Shown here: positions 7,488-14,900 of the stretch, piece by piece | How positions within the stretch are numbered: position 1 is the first letter of the stretch | Layout: every line of letters starts with the position of its first letter | Source of the DNA: JANOBJ01 sp031411575 | GTDB lineage: Bacteria; Pseudomonadota; Gammaproteobacteria; Burkholderiales; Burkholderiaceae_C | Direction of reading: 5' to 3' | NCBI GenBank assembly: GCA_031411575.1 | Contig: JANOBJ010000172.1 | Coordinates: 1 to 26,714, forward strand | DNA: 26,714 nucleotides | Made by a program: the position numbers and the translations under genes | The notes under the pieces: model-generated | The model's input: only the letters and a program-made list of their open reading frames with translations | Told to the model about the DNA's origin: nothing | Database searches by the model: none

Positions 7488-8879
7488 CCAGTTGCGCACG
7501 TACCAGCTGTCCAGTGCCGAGCGTTGGGCAAAGGTGGTGTGGCTGCGACCACTGACCTGCCAGAGCCCCGTCAGACCCGGACGGACCTGCAGGTACAGCT
7601 CCATCGCTTCGGCAGAATAATCGGGCAGTTCCCGGCGCAACAATGGGCGAGGCCCGACTAGACTCATCTCGCCGCGCAATACGTTCCAGAGTTGGGGCAG
7701 CTCATCAATGCTCAAACGGCGGATCAGACTACCGACCTTGAGGACGCGTGGATCCCGGGTCAGCTTGAAATTGTTCGCCTCGTACTCGGCGTAGAGGGAC
7801 GGATTACACGTCTTCCATGATTCGAGTACGGCATCTGCGTCTTTCACCATGGAACGAAATTTTATGAACTCAAAGTCTTCCCCATCGCCTCCCACGCGAG
7901 GTTGCGAGTACAGCACCGGAGCGCCATCTTCGCGCCGGATCCGCCACGCAACCCATGCCATCAGCGGTGACAGCCCGACCAACAGCAGGCTCGCGATCAG
8001 CATGTCAATGCTGCGTTTAAGCCAACGCGAACTACGGCTGAACAGGCGGTGCTGAAGCCGCAAAAAAAGCACGTCATTGCTAAAAAAATGTTGCGCTTGC
8101 ATGCCCTGCACGGGCAGTCCCTGCAAAGCGGGCACCACAAAAACCTCAAACCTTTGAGCATGGAGGGTGCGCACGAGGGTTGCCGCCTGACCATTGCTCT
8201 GCTCGTCCAGCGCCACAACGATCACCTCGCAGCCCAGCTGGCGGGCCAATGATTCGACGTCGCCGCTCACCAAGTGGCGGGGAATCCCGCCCATTTCATC
8301 GGTGTCTGCACCGGCATCTGCCAGCCACACACCCGAAAAACTGGCCATGCCAGCGACATCGACCCCCATGTGGCGCTCGCGTTGAAGGGCCGAGGCTGCC
8401 TCCGTCGCGTTGGCGCTTTCGCCTATCACCAAGGCCTTGCGTGTCCAGCAGCCGGCGCTGATCATCACCTCACGCATCAGCAGCCGACCTAGCGGTACCA
8501 AGGCCAGCACCAGCGCCCAGGCGAGCACTGGTACCGTGCGGTTGTTGCTGATCTGAATGAAAAAGTTGAGTGCAAAGTTGAGCAACGCGACCAGCCCGAC
8601 ATAGCGCCAGATCACCCGCACCTCTTCCCAGAACGCCGAACGCCGCGCATATTGGCCGCCTGCTGCAAGAGACAGAATGACCAACAGGGCCATGAGGCTG
8701 AAGGCTCTGCCGCCCAGCGTGGACAGCGGAAACCACTGCGATAGATCAGTTCGTCCCGTCCAAACGGCTAGTAGCACGGCCAGCGCCCACGCCGAGAACA
8801 TGGCCGCCAGATCGGCCAGCAGTAACGCCGCTGTACGCGCGCGTCCCCCCGGCCCGCTAAAATTCGAGTTCTTCGTCAT
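7416..8879 (-). CDS. Undecaprenyl-phosphate sugar phosphotransferase, WbaP-type
   Basis: This 487-residue polyisoprenyl-phosphate hexose-1-phosphate transferase would start lipid-linked polysaccharide synthesis at the inner membrane. Four hydrophobic segments lie in about residues 15-140, followed by a nucleotide-binding-like linker and then the catalytic domain. That domain opens with KRSIDMLIASLLLVGLSPLM and continues with RVGGDGEDFEFIKFRSM, SIDELPQLWNVLRGEMSLVG and RPGLTGLWQVSGRS, all standard for the family. WbaP usually moves galactose-1-phosphate; glucose or other hexoses are possible. The ATG at 8879 (MTKNSNFSG) leaves only 13 bases to the divergent manC start. A longer frame to 8978 would overlap manC and is less likely. 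Its 3' end overlaps the ligase gene by 72 bases. Confidence 0.9.
   Translation of the reverse strand: MTKNSNFSGPGGRARTAALLLADLAAMFSAWALAVLLAVWTGRTDLSQWFPLSTLGGRAFSLMALLVILSLAAGGQYARRSAFWEEVRVIWRYVGLVALLNFALNFFIQISNNRTVPVLAWALVLALVPLGRLLMREVMISAGCWTRKALVIGESANATEAASALQRERHMGVDVAGMASFSGVWLADAGADTDEMGGIPRHLVSGDVESLARQLGCEVIVVALDEQSNGQAATLVRTLHAQRFEVFVVPALQGLPVQGMQAQHFFSNDVLFLRLQHRLFSRSSRWLKRSIDMLIASLLLVGLSPLMAWVAWRIRREDGAPVLYSQPRVGGDGEDFEFIKFRSMVKDADAVLESWKTCNPSLYAEYEANNFKLTRDPRVLKVGSLIRRLSIDELPQLWNVLRGEMSLVGPRPLLRRELPDYSAEAMELYLQVRPGLTGLWQVSGRSHTTFAQRSALDSWYVRNWSLWVDWVILLKTVRVVLSGRGAM
8858..8863 (+). promoter_or_regulatory. Candidate -10 element for manC, inside the wbaP-like coding region
   Basis: TAAAAT is placed about 30 bases before the manC ATG. 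Because the two divergent start codons are 13 bases apart, any manC promoter must lie inside the opposite gene. No good -35 match is seen. Confidence 0.25.
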
Positions 8880-8892
8880 CCGAAAAAAGAAT

Positions 8893-10350
8893 ATGCACTT
8901 AGTCTCTATTGTGCTCTCAGGGGGAGCAGGCACCCGTTTATGGCCGGTCTCCCGCCATGCCCTGCCCAAGCCTTTCATGCAGTTGGGCGGCAGTTCTCTG
9001 CTTCAGCAGGCGATAGAGCGCGGTCAGGCCTGCGGGACGGACGACACCATCGTGGTGACGAATCAGGACTATTTGTTTCTGACGCGTAACGTCATCAAGG
9101 AACTGGCTGATCCGCCAAATACCCATTACTTGCTGGAGCCCAAGGGGCGCAACACAGCCCCAGCCATTGCGCTGGCCGCGTTGGCTTGCGCGGCGCAGCA
9201 TGGATCTGATTCCGTGATGCTGGTACTCCCGGCCGATCATCTGATTCCGGATACTGAAGCTTTTGTGGCCAACGCGCTGGAAGCCGCAAGGCATGCCGTG
9301 CAGGGCCAACTGGTGGTTTTCGGCATCTCCCCCACCGCGCCAGAAACCGGCTTCGGCTACATCGAAGTGGAGAAAGCCAGCCGACAGACCCAAAAAGCCC
9401 TGCGGTTTGTTGAAAAACCTGATCTCGCAACCGCGCACGACTACTTGGCGACTGGTCGCTACTACTGGAACAGCGGCATGTTCTGCTTCACGGCCAGCGC
9501 CATCTTGAAAGCGTTCGACGACCACGCCCCGGAAGTGCTTGCGGCTGCCAAAGCAACCTGGGACACCGCCAGAACGGCCGACGGTGTGACGCGCTTTGAA
9601 CTTCACAGCTTCGGGCGCCAGCCAGACATAAGCATTGACTACGCCGTGATGGAGCGTGCCAGCAACGTGACGCTGGTGCCAGCCAAGTTTGGCTGGAGCG
9701 ATGTCGGCTCGTGGCCCGCCGTTGCCGCCGCGCATGCGGCTGACGCCAGCGGAAACACGTTGGTCGAAGATGAGGGGATGACGTACGTCACCGTCGACAC
9801 CAGCGGTACACACGTGCAGGTAGAGAGCCATTGTTCAAAAGTCGTCGCCACGGTGGGCGTGCATGACCTTGTGATTGTGGACACGCCCGATGCTTTGCTG
9901 GTTGCCCATAAGAATGTTGCACAGCAAGTGAAGACTGTTGTGGATGCACTCCGCGAGCGCAAGCACGGCAGCACGCATTTACCGTCTGCCGTGCGAAGGC
10001 CTTGGGGCACCTATGCGACTCTCAAGGAAGAAGACGGCTACAAGGTCAAACGCATCACCGTCAGGCCCGGCCAGAGTCTGAGCCTCCAGTTCCACCATCA
10101 CAGAGCGGAGCACTGGACGATTGTCAAAGGAAGTGCCATCGTTCAAGTCGGTGACATCGAGTACCCCATGACGGCCGGTCAATACCGTTACATTCCGACC
10201 GGAGAAAAGCATCGACTGACCAACGCTGGACGTGATGAACTGGTGCTGGTGGAAGTCCAGTGCGGGTCATATTTGGGGGAAGACGATATCGTCAGGCTTG
10301 CAGACGCATATGGGCGAGCTGACCTTCCTGTGGCGACAGGAGCAACCTGA
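8893..10350 (+). CDS. manC: Mannose-1-phosphate guanylyltransferase / mannose-6-phosphate isomerase
   Basis: This 485-residue bifunctional protein isomerises fructose-6-phosphate and mannose-6-phosphate and makes GDP-mannose from mannose-1-phosphate and GTP. The N-terminal nucleotidyltransferase begins LSGGAGTRLWPVSR (from residue 9) and contains FVEKPD, YYWNSGMFCF, SIDYAVMERA and GWSDVGSW. The C-terminal cupin isomerase domain starts near residue 369 (RPWGTYATL) and includes LSLQFHHHRAEHW, IPTGEKHRL and LVEVQCGSYLGEDDIVR. The ATG at 8893 fits the family N-terminus exactly. It is the first gene of the plus-strand operon and supplies the precursor for gmd/rmd. Other in-family names are algA, wbpW and cpsB. 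The phosphomannomutase needed between the two activities is not in the window. Confidence 0.95.
   Translation: MHLVSIVLSGGAGTRLWPVSRHALPKPFMQLGGSSLLQQAIERGQACGTDDTIVVTNQDYLFLTRNVIKELADPPNTHYLLEPKGRNTAPAIALAALACAAQHGSDSVMLVLPADHLIPDTEAFVANALEAARHAVQGQLVVFGISPTAPETGFGYIEVEKASRQTQKALRFVEKPDLATAHDYLATGRYYWNSGMFCFTASAILKAFDDHAPEVLAAAKATWDTARTADGVTRFELHSFGRQPDISIDYAVMERASNVTLVPAKFGWSDVGSWPAVAAAHAADASGNTLVEDEGMTYVTVDTSGTHVQVESHCSKVVATVGVHDLVIVDTPDALLVAHKNVAQQVKTVVDALRERKHGSTHLPSAVRRPWGTYATLKEEDGYKVKRITVRPGQSLSLQFHHHRAEHWTIVKGSAIVQVGDIEYPMTAGQYRYIPTGEKHRLTNAGRDELVLVEVQCGSYLGEDDIVRLADAYGRADLPVATGAT
10338..10342 (+). promoter_or_regulatory. Ribosome binding site deciding the wzm start
   Basis: AGGAG lies inside the manC 3' end, 9 bases before the ATG at 10352. 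It favours that start over upstream in-frame starts at 10232 and 10310. Confidence 0.6.
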
Positions 10351-10351
10351 G

Positions 10352-11137
10352 ATGCTTCAGTCCGCTTGGACCTACCGGAATTTCATTGCTGCAAGCATCG
10401 CCGGCGAATTGAAAGGCCGCTACGCACGGAGTACGCTTGGTGCGGCCTGGTTCATTCTTCACCCGCTGGCGCAGGCGGCGATCCTTTCCCTCGTTTTGGC
10501 CGAAGTCCTCAGCGCGAAGATGCCCGGCGTCGTGTCGAAGTCAGGCTACGCCATTTATGTCATGTCCGGAGTCGCTGCCTGGAGCCTTTTTTCCGAGATC
10601 GTGACGCGGAGCACGGGCATTTTTGTAGAGTACAGCAGCGCTCTCAAGAAGATAGCATTTCCGAGAATCTGCCTGCCGATCGTGGTTGGCGGAACCGCAC
10701 TTTTCACCCACGCGTTGTTGCTTGTCGCGGTTTGCATCGTTCTTGTGGCACTGGGCCATTGGCCAGCGTGGTCATGGCTCGCCCTTCCATTGGGCATGCT
10801 GGTCATCGCAGCGTTCGGTTTCGGGCTCGGCCTGATACTGGGTACGTTCAACGTCTTCAGTCGGGACGTTGCGTTTTTGCTCACCGTGGTACTCCAGTTC
10901 TGGTATTGGCTGACCCCGATCGTTTACAGCACCGACATGGTGCCGCAGCGCCTGCAAAGCTTGCTCGCTTTGAATCCGATGACGGCCCTGGTAAACCTGT
11001 ATCATGACGTGATCTTCCGCGGCATCTGGCCAGCGTGGTCCAGTCTGGCTTATCCTGTAGCGGCAGCCGTTGCCTTATTGCTGGTCGCGTTGTTTGTGTT
11101 CAGGCGTGCAAGCGCGGAGCTGGTGGATGCGCTGTAA
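10352..11137 (+). CDS. wzm: ABC-2 type polysaccharide export permease (Wzm)
   Basis: This 261-residue integral membrane protein has about six hydrophobic segments and the ABC2_membrane fold. Typical Wzm features are RNFIAASIAGELKGRYARST followed by LGAAWFILHPL at the N-terminus, GTFNVFSRDV before the fifth segment and FWYWLTPIVYS with the LNPM motif after it. It forms the channel half of the transporter that moves completed undecaprenyl-diphosphate-linked glycan to the periplasm; Wzt, 15 bases downstream, provides the ATPase. The start follows the manC stop by a single base, so translational coupling is likely. Capsule (KpsM) and teichoic-acid (TagG) permeases are the main relatives, but the Wzt C-terminal extension points to O-antigen export. 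Confidence 0.92.
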   Translation: MLQSAWTYRNFIAASIAGELKGRYARSTLGAAWFILHPLAQAAILSLVLAEVLSAKMPGVVSKSGYAIYVMSGVAAWSLFSEIVTRSTGIFVEYSSALKKIAFPRICLPIVVGGTALFTHALLLVAVCIVLVALGHWPAWSWLALPLGMLVIAAFGFGLGLILGTFNVFSRDVAFLLTVVLQFWYWLTPIVYSTDMVPQRLQSLLALNPMTALVNLYHDVIFRGIWPAWSSLAYPVAAAVALLLVALFVFRRASAELVDAL

Positions 11138-11152
11138 CCGAAGATCTGCGTG

Positions 11153-12406
11153 ATGGCCGTGCATGAAGTCTTTCGGGTTGAGGGCCTGAGCAAACAGTAC
11201 TCAACATACCGAAGCAACCTCCACAGGTTCGGCGGCTGGTTCGGGTTGCCGGTGTCCCCCACGAAAACGCATGTGGCGTTGCAAGGCGTCAGCTTCGGCG
11301 TGGTGCCAGGTCAGTGTATCGGAATACTCGGGCAAAACGGGGCCGGGAAAAGTACGCTGTTGAAGCTGATAACGGGAACGATTCGCCCGACGACCGGCGC
11401 AATACAGGTGTCTGGCCGGGCGAGCGCCATGCTTGAGCTCGGTCTCGGTTTCAATCCAGAATTTACGGGCCGGCAGAACGTGTATCTCGCAGGCGGGTTG
11501 ATGGGCCTGGGGCGTACCGAGCTGACGGAATTGATGCCATCGATAGCCGGGTTCGCCGAGCTTGGGGATTTTTTTGAGCAGCCACTCAGGGTGTACAGCA
11601 GCGGCATGCAGGCGCGCCTTGCATTCGCAGTCGCGACCGCAACACGCCCAGACATCCTGATCGTCGATGAGGTGCTTTCGGTTGGCGACAGCTATTTTCA
11701 ACACAAGAGCTTTGCGCGGATCCTGGATTTCAAGCAACGGGGAACCGCTGTTTTGTTTGTGAGCCATAACATTGGCGATATCCTGGCGCTTTGCGACAGG
11801 GCTATCTTGCTCGACAAGGGTTCTGTCTTGAAGGATGGCCCTCCCGACGAAGTGACGGATTACTACAACGGACTTGTCGCAGCGCGGGAGAACGACAAGC
11901 TGGCGATTCAACAGACACGAACTGCCGACGGCTGGTCTGTCAGCAAATCCGGGAACGCCAAAGCTTCTGGAAGGCGCCTGCGATTGCTTGACTGCGAGGA
12001 TGGCAGCGAACTGTCGGTAGTTCGCGTCAATCAGCGTGTGCGCGTGGAGCTGCACGTGGAAACGCATGACGACCTCGACACAATGGTGTTTGGGCTCATG
12101 ATTCGCAGCAGGACTGGTCATGTGGTGTGGGGCTCCAACACCCAGCATACCGATCAGGTGTTGTCAGACATCAAGCGCGGCAGCGACGTTGTGTACACGG
12201 CCGAATGGGTTTGCGCGCTAGGCCCTGGGTCGTACTCCATAACCTACGCCCTGACAGCATCCGAATCTCACGCCGCAGGATGTTTTGAGTGGGCTGACAA
12301 CCCCCTGGTGTTCGATGTCGTTTCGGGCAATGTTCCGTATTTTGTTGGGTCCAGCTATTTGGACGTAAGCTTTGCTGCAAGGATTGATCTGCATGACGCC
12401 GCTTGA
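11153..12406 (+). CDS. wzt: ABC transporter ATPase with C-terminal carbohydrate-binding-type domain (Wzt)
   Basis: This 417-residue protein has an N-terminal ATPase and a long C-terminal extension. Walker A is GQNGAGKST (60-68), the signature is YSSGMQAR (about 149-155), Walker B ends in D172/E173 and the switch histidine is H205. Residues from about 270 to 417 form a separate domain resembling the Wzt_C beta-sandwich that in E. coli O8/O9a recognises the modified non-reducing end of the O-chain. A preceding GTG at 11150 is directly adjacent and cannot be excluded as start. The gene overlaps the next (FkbM) gene by 14 bases. The extension, absent from KpsT-type capsule ATPases, supports the idea that a chain-end modification is read before export. 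Confidence 0.92.
   Translation: MAVHEVFRVEGLSKQYSTYRSNLHRFGGWFGLPVSPTKTHVALQGVSFGVVPGQCIGILGQNGAGKSTLLKLITGTIRPTTGAIQVSGRASAMLELGLGFNPEFTGRQNVYLAGGLMGLGRTELTELMPSIAGFAELGDFFEQPLRVYSSGMQARLAFAVATATRPDILIVDEVLSVGDSYFQHKSFARILDFKQRGTAVLFVSHNIGDILALCDRAILLDKGSVLKDGPPDEVTDYYNGLVAARENDKLAIQQTRTADGWSVSKSGNAKASGRRLRLLDCEDGSELSVVRVNQRVRVELHVETHDDLDTMVFGLMIRSRTGHVVWGSNTQHTDQVLSDIKRGSDVVYTAEWVCALGPGSYSITYALTASESHAAGCFEWADNPLVFDVVSGNVPYFVGSSYLDVSFAARIDLHDAA
12379..12383 (+). promoter_or_regulatory. Ribosome binding site for the first FkbM methyltransferase
   Basis: AAGGA lies within the end of wzt, 9 bases before the ATG at 12393. It favours that start over the in-frame ATG at 12417 and the TTG at 12372. 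Confidence 0.45.
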
Positions 12407-13253
12407 ACGAACGCTGATGACGATATCGTGCACAGATGCCGACAGCATCCCCAAAGTTGATGCTTCAGGCACGACGGTGCTGGCCGGCGGGCAAGCGGTC
12501 CAGATCATGCACAACGGGCTGAGGGTCGTGTCTGGCGGTTACTACGGCGACTGGATGTCGCACATCATCCGGGCACTCAGGGGACACCACGAACCTCAAG
12601 AGGAACTTGTTTTCCATCACCTGCTCCGATACGTCCGGCATAACACCACGATGATCGAGCTGGGCGCGTTCTGGTCGTACTATTCCCAGTGGTATCTAAA
12701 GGAAGTTCCGGGTTCGCGGTCCATTTGCGTTGAGCCCGACGGCAAGCACCTGCAGGTGGGGCGCAGAAACGCCGAGTTGAATGGACTGAGCGACCGTATC
12801 CGGTTTGTCGAAGCCTGGGTCGGCAACGAGTTCAAGCCCAAACATGCCGGTGCAATTGAGTCCAGTGCGATCAGCGTGGAATTGCCCATGCTGGACATGA
12901 CCGCCGCTCTTGAGTTGAACAAGAATCAACCCATCGAATTGCTGCACATGGACGCGCAAGGTGCAGAGTTGGGCTTCATCCGGTCCATACGTCATTCGGG
13001 GATGAGTGGCAACGTCCGCTTTCTGATGGTGTCGACCCATCACAGCTCAATCTCTGGATCCCCGACGACGCATCGCGACTGTTGCCACGCCATACAGCAA
13101 TGTGGCGGGCACGTACTGGTGGAGCACAGCGTGCAGGAGTCATACAGCGGCGATGGGTTGATTCTGGCCTCGTTCCTCGATTGCGATCGGAGCATTCGGT
13201 TTCCATTGATCTCCCGCAACGATGCTGCGCTTTCGCTGTTCCCGACACCATGA
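12393..13253 (+). CDS. FkbM-family SAM-dependent methyltransferase (first of two)
   Basis: This 286-residue protein shows the Rossmann-type SAM site: MIELGAFWSYYSQW (IELG at 88-91), then ICVEPDGKHLQVGRRNAELN and the later IELLHMDAQGAELGFI, which is the FkbM-family motif IDvqGaE in a variant form. FkbM proteins O-methylate sugars or hydroxyls. It starts inside the end of wzt and its TGA overlaps the ATG of the second FkbM gene (ATGA, 13250-13253), so it belongs to the export operon. The likely substrate is the growing or finished glycan, perhaps its non-reducing end, but the sugar and position cannot be read. The first ~50 residues have no family motif I recognise. Base composition in this stretch looks lower in G+C than in the flanking housekeeping genes. 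Confidence 0.8.
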   Translation: MTPLERTLMTISCTDADSIPKVDASGTTVLAGGQAVQIMHNGLRVVSGGYYGDWMSHIIRALRGHHEPQEELVFHHLLRYVRHNTTMIELGAFWSYYSQWYLKEVPGSRSICVEPDGKHLQVGRRNAELNGLSDRIRFVEAWVGNEFKPKHAGAIESSAISVELPMLDMTAALELNKNQPIELLHMDAQGAELGFIRSIRHSGMSGNVRFLMVSTHHSSISGSPTTHRDCCHAIQQCGGHVLVEHSVQESYSGDGLILASFLDCDRSIRFPLISRNDAALSLFPTP

Positions 13254-14059
13254 GCTTCCGGTCGTACGCCCAGAATTTTGAAGACGTCATGCTGTGGCGG
13301 GCACTTCGGCATGTTCAAAGCGGGTTCTACATCGACATCGGCGCCCAGCATCCCCGATTGGATTCGGTCAGCCGTGCTTTCTACGAAAACGGCTGGCGTG
13401 GACTTCATGTGGAACCTGTCGCAGAGTACGCACGATTGCTTCGTGAGGATAGGCCAGATGAGTCGGTTTTGGAGATGGCTCTCGGTGATGGCTCGAGTTC
13501 CGAAATCACGTTGTACTGTGTAACCGAAACCGGGCTCAGCACGACCAACAGCGCCTTGGGGCGTGGTTACCTGACAGGCGGACAACGGGATGTCAAGCCT
13601 GTGGTCGTGCCCGTATCCTCACTGAGAGCGGTAGCAAAACAGTTGCCCCAAACAGAGGTGCACTGGATGAAGATCGATGTAGAAGGAGCGGAGAAGCAGG
13701 TACTGGATGGCTGGGATTCAACATCCCTCCGACCCTGGATACTGCTCATCGAGGCGACTGAGCCCAATTCGTCTCAACCGAACCATCAGTCGTGGGACGC
13801 GAAGGTTGTGGCGTCAGGTTACGAGTTTGCCTACTTTGACGGCTTGAACCGGTTCTACGTCGCAAGCGAGCACGCGGAACTGCGCGATGCGCTCCGCATC
13901 CCTCCGAATGTATTTGATGACTTCGAACTCTATGGCGTGTCGGTCTGGAAAGAACGCTTCCATGAGGCTGAGCGGTACGCTTGGTCGCTTGAAGCAAACA
14001 TCAAAGAGATCGAACGCTATGCCAAGTCGCTTGAAGTCGAGTTGCAAAAGCGACCTTGA
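13250..14059 (+). CDS. FkbM-family methyltransferase with short C-terminal coiled-coil repeat (second of two)
   Basis: This 269-residue protein begins SFRSYAQNFEDVMLWRAL, then GFYIDIGAQHP with the SAM-binding motif near residues 26-34, and WRGLHVEPV. The FkbM signature KIDVEGAEKQVLDGW and WILLIEATEPN follow. Residues 241-269 are two near-identical 14-residue units (ERYAWSLE... then ERYAKSLE...), two heptads each, predicted to be helical and coiled-coil-forming. In larger relatives such repeats, as I recall, link a methyltransferase to glycosyltransferase domains; here the protein ends after the second unit. The start is fixed by the ATGA overlap with the upstream gene. It is not homologous in sequence to the first FkbM protein beyond the fold motifs. 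Function: probable O-methylation of the polysaccharide. Confidence 0.82.
   Translation: MSFRSYAQNFEDVMLWRALRHVQSGFYIDIGAQHPRLDSVSRAFYENGWRGLHVEPVAEYARLLREDRPDESVLEMALGDGSSSEITLYCVTETGLSTTNSALGRGYLTGGQRDVKPVVVPVSSLRAVAKQLPQTEVHWMKIDVEGAEKQVLDGWDSTSLRPWILLIEATEPNSSQPNHQSWDAKVVASGYEFAYFDGLNRFYVASEHAELRDALRIPPNVFDDFELYGVSVWKERFHEAERYAWSLEANIKEIERYAKSLEVELQKRP
13970..14053 (+). repeat. Two tandem 42-base units coding a coiled-coil repeat
   Basis: Units 13970-14011 and 14012-14053 encode ERYAWSLEANIKEI and ERYAKSLEVELQKR. The middle TCGCTTGAAG is identical in both and the rest has diverged mostly at third positions, so the duplication is old or selected. Confidence 0.7.
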
Positions 14060-14104
14060 TCAACTGAAGTGCGTTTTCGTTTGTTGCATTGCCAAAGGCA
14101 GATC

Positions 14105-14884
14105 ATGAATAACATCAACACCGCTCACATTCAACAGCAGATCCAATCGGTCCAGCACTGGTACCACCAGATAACAATGCCCGATGGGTCCGTTACGCCC
14201 GGCATCAATGCGTCTGCCGAGACGCTCAGGATCTACGATCGGCTCGGTTTTCCGGCGGATTTCTCCGGCAAGCGTGTGCTGGATGTCGGGTGCGCCGACG
14301 GCTATTTTTCTTTTGTTGCCGAAAAGAGAGGAGCGGACGAAGTCATTGCGATCGACTATAGGCTGCCTACGGCATCCGGCTTCTCGGTGGTAGCCAGCAT
14401 TCTAGGAAGCAAAGTCAAGCACGTTGTCGACAACGTGTACAACCTTACCCCTGAGAAGTACGGCAAGTTCGACGTGGTGATTTTTGTCGGTGTCCTTTAC
14501 CACTTGCGGAATCCACTGCTTGCACTTGATCGGGTGCGGGAGATGGCAAACGAAGGCGGCACCGTGATCGTCGAATCGCACATTGCCAACCCTGAACTGA
14601 TCCAGGCCATGCACAAGCTTGGTGTTTCGGTCGAAATTGCGCAGAAGGTTGTTGGCCTGCCGATCTGGAATTTCTACTACGCGGATTCGTTGAACAACGA
14701 TGCGTCAAACAAGTGGGCACCGACGCTGGGCGGCTTGATCAACGTTTGCAAGGAGGCACAGCTTGAGCCGCTGGCCCATTCGGAGTTCGGCAGCCGGGGG
14801 GCCGTCGTCTGCAGGGCGCAACGCCACGATTTGCTCGAGTCCAGTCGCCAGATGGATATTAGTGTAGGCATCAATGTGGCTTGA
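14105..14884 (+). CDS. Class I SAM-dependent methyltransferase (DUF1698/CmoB-like fold)
   Basis: This 259-residue methyltransferase has motif I VLDVGCADGYFSFVAEKRGA (from residue 58), acidic loop VIAIDYR, and DVVIFVGVLYHLRNPLLALD, which resembles the post-motif II region of CmoB/DUF1698-type enzymes. In an O-antigen operon a sugar O- or N-methyltransferase is more likely than a tRNA enzyme. The ATG at 14105 has AAAGG 6 bases upstream; an upstream in-frame start at 14069 lacks this. It follows the second FkbM gene by 45 bases and precedes the large glycosyltransferase by 16, so it is in the same operon. Three methyltransferases of two kinds in a row is the notable context. Substrate unknown. 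Confidence 0.8.
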   Translation: MNNINTAHIQQQIQSVQHWYHQITMPDGSVTPGINASAETLRIYDRLGFPADFSGKRVLDVGCADGYFSFVAEKRGADEVIAIDYRLPTASGFSVVASILGSKVKHVVDNVYNLTPEKYGKFDVVIFVGVLYHLRNPLLALDRVREMANEGGTVIVESHIANPELIQAMHKLGVSVEIAQKVVGLPIWNFYYADSLNNDASNKWAPTLGGLINVCKEAQLEPLAHSEFGSRGAVVCRAQRHDLLESSRQMDISVGINVA

Positions 14885-14900
14885 CTGCCCCGAGCCTCCG

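Noticed and set aside
11690..11706. AGCTATTTTCAAC in wzt as a sixth repeat copy
   Set aside because: It encodes the conserved DSYFQ segment after Walker B and lacks the rest of the repeat.
14012..14108. Frameshift joining the second FkbM gene to a lost glycosyltransferase domain
   Set aside because: The alternative frame after the stop gives only a short cysteine-rich stretch and ends before the next gene; no transferase remnant is seen.
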